Positions 62,384 through 64,000 of a stretch of DNA of 64,000 bases are shown piece after piece. Positions within the stretch are counted from its first letter, which is position 1, and every line of letters starts with the position of its first letter. Position numbers and translations under genes: made by a program. Source of the stretch: Coenobita brevimanus (lineage: Eukaryota > Arthropoda > Malacostraca > Decapoda > Coenobitidae); the NCBI GenBank assembly GCA_032717465.1, contig CM064663.1, positions 13,809,989-13,873,988 of the forward strand, written 5' to 3'. The notes under the pieces were generated by a model. It was not told the origin of the DNA, did no database searches, and saw only the letters and a program-made list of their open reading frames with translations.

Positions 62384-64000
62384 ATGTGAATTAGGCCGGG
62401 GAGTCACGCTTCTTGCATATGCGGACGATCTGGTTCTAGTTTTCCCGAGAAGAGACTGCTACACACAAGCCAATGAAGCCCTCTCACGACTATACAGGAA
62501 GTCGGCGGAACTGGGGCTAAAGGTCAATATGGCGAAGACTCGCTATATGCCCTTTGGTCTCTGCCCACCGGCTTTTCCGTTGTTGCTGGGAGGGCAACCA
62601 TTGAGGTGTGTGACTACACATAGGTATCTGGGAGTGTGGATGGACGCGGGGTTAAAGTTCACAAGTCATATCAGGTACCTGCGAGAGAAGGCTAAGACTC
62701 GGATGGCAGCACTTCGATTTCTTTCTAGAAAGGGACTGGGGGCCTCTTTTGGGGTCCTCCGCACCTTCTATGTGCACGCGATCCGGTCGATGGTCGACTA
62801 CAGCGCTATCTGTCTGACAAGCTTGCCCCCGAAAGTGGCTGGATCGCTGGAGGTGATTCAGAATGAAGCACTACGCATCATGCTCCGCGCCCCCATGTGG
62901 ACCAGAATAGTAAACCTCCGTCTGGAAGGCGGCCTTCCCTCTTTGAGAGGTAGGGTCATACTCTGGGCTACAGCAGTTGTCCTCCAGCTTGTGCAGCGTA
63001 GACCCCAGCTTGCGGTCTCAGCTCTGCTGACACGGTTGCTTGCCCGACCTCCAGATAATACACCTGGTAGAGACTGGGTCCGTGGGGTGGTTGCTGCGAT
63101 GCACGGGCTGGGAGTGGCTGCTGGTATCTGCGAGGAACCAGATGCACCCTGTGTGGGCTACACTGACCCACCACCCTGGTCACCACCTTCTTTTGAGTTT
63201 GTTTGTCCGGAGGGGGGCAGGGCGCGGGATTCCGTCCCTGCTCTCCTTCGGCAACGGGCTCTTGAGTGGGTGGAAGGGCTGCGGCATGAAAGGACGGTAG
63301 ACTTCTACACCGATGGCTCAGTTACTGCAGGTGGAGCTGCTGGGGCAGCCTTCGTCTGTAAGAATGTGGTGGCGTCGTGGCGCCTTACACAGGATGTATC
63401 TGTCTTCCAGACGGAGCTTACAGCTATTCTGCAGGCTTTACGGCATGCCTACAGACAGAAATATGACAGCGTGGTGATTCATTCTGACTCACTCTCAGCG
63501 ATCCAGACCATCCGTTCACGCTCCCTGGAGGACAATCAGTTCTTGTTGTCCTCCATTCACAAATATGCAGCTCGCATAGCGAGCCGTGGAAATAAGGTAA
63601 TCCTCCACTGGGTGCCAGGGCACGTTGGTCTGGCGGGTAATGAGCGTGCAGATCAGGCGGCGCATTCTGCGTGCTCCCTCCCAGAGATCACTTTTGTTCT
63701 TAGGGAAGGTCCACGCAGAACAATTAATACAGCTAAGGCAACAGTGTGGCAGTGGGCTCGAGATGACCATCGTCTCTGTGTCACGGAAGCCTCCCGATCG
63801 GCTACCTGGTACGCGGTAGCCACGAGATATGAGCCACTGCCATCTCTGTCTGCCGTCCCCAATAATGTTCTCGTGCATCTGCGCCGCCTCCGTTTAGGAT
63901 ACCTGTCCTACAATCAAATTGCTCATACCCGACCAGACCCATGTGAGCACTGTCACGAAGTGGAGGAAGAGCCACTCTTACATTATATCTTGAGATGCCC
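62384..64000 (+). pseudogene. LINE ORF2 RT palm, thumb, RNase H and CCHC start (runs off window)
   Basis: Open for about 538 codons from the frame slip to the right edge. It begins CELGRGVTLLAYADDLVLVF with an intact catalytic YADD, then HRYLGVWMDAGLKFTSHIRY and VDYSAICLTSLPPKVAGSLE. RNase H starts at VDFYTDGSVTAGGAAGAAFV near 63300. Its four acidic residues are all present: Asp in FYTDGS, Glu in FQTELTAIL, Asp in HSDSLSAIQ and Asp in GNERADQAAH, plus the HWVPGHVGLAG motif. CEHCHEVEEEPLLHYILRC at the end is a CCHC-like terminal motif. It lacks its own Met because it continues ORF2. RNase H removes the RNA template. Confidence 0.88.

Larger units (their letters stand above)
57730..64000 (+). 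mobile_element. I-group LINE with RNase H, nearly intact, right end outside window
   Basis: The plus-strand element occupies at least 6.27 kb. It has a long 5' UTR, ORF1 with CCHC knuckles, and ORF2 with endonuclease, RT, RNase H and a start of a CCHC end. Visibly richer in G+C than the surrounding DNA. Only two frame lesions are seen in ORF2. An RNase H domain after RT places it with the I-group (I, Nimb, Loa-like) and separates it from the RTE and Jockey-like copies elsewhere in the window. Confidence 0.9.

Overview
The window reads as intergenic, repeat-dense DNA of a eukaryote, most likely an arthropod and plausibly a decapod crustacean. That assignment is inference from the mix of transposon families (RTE, Jockey-like and CR1-like LINEs, BEL/Pao, Gypsy, DIRS-like, TTAA-type DNA elements) and the many long dinucleotide repeats; no host gene fixes it. 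I found no complete host gene, no tRNA gene, no CRISPR and no bacterial-type operon. Two short stretches (51424-51591 on + and about 56140-56281 on -) have exon-like features but no recognised product. A number of long open frames here are antisense shadows of LINEs or read through simple repeats.

Layout: 1-2070 is a minus-strand RTE-type LINE running off the left edge. 2072-3573 is the gag/LTR end of a BEL/Pao element. 3641-6812 is a nearly full-length minus-strand RTE LINE (copy B). 7021-17472 holds two head-to-tail Ty3/Gypsy copies whose domains run capsid, zinc knuckle, protease, integrase, then reverse transcriptase (RT present only in copy 1), which is the Gmr1-type order. They are riddled with insertions: four copies of a roughly 760-bp TTAA-flanked element (M1-M4), a long-armed foldback element, a tRNA-derived SINE and a LINE tail. 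17473-21717 is a patchwork of LINE pieces and microsatellites. 24640-25195 is a divergent tandem array. 25390-26530 is DIRS-like RT/RNase H. 32949-38455 is a Jockey-like LINE followed by a CR1-like LINE. 42450-47074 is an RTE-like LINE with a Jockey-like tail nested inside it. 48037-51104 is RTE copy D. 52366-52619 is a 5S rRNA-headed SINE. 56844-57696 is the 5' part of another RTE copy (E). 57730-64000 is a comparatively intact I-group LINE with ORF1, endonuclease, RT and RNase H, cut by the right edge.

The item I rate highest is the SINE at 52366-52619. It has a 118-nt 5S rRNA head with Pol III internal control sequences and a body that resembles first the 5' UTR and then the 3' terminus of the RTE LINEs found in this same window. 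It ends in TGAA repeats and is flanked by an exact 13-bp target duplication. It looks like a parasite of the RTE machinery, comparable in logic to BovA and BovB.

Second is the Gypsy pair with integrase upstream of RT and a SCAN-like capsid end. Third is the foldback element at 14276-16567: its right arm preserves the empty sites of two TTAA insertions in its left arm, so the insertions can be verified from this sequence alone.
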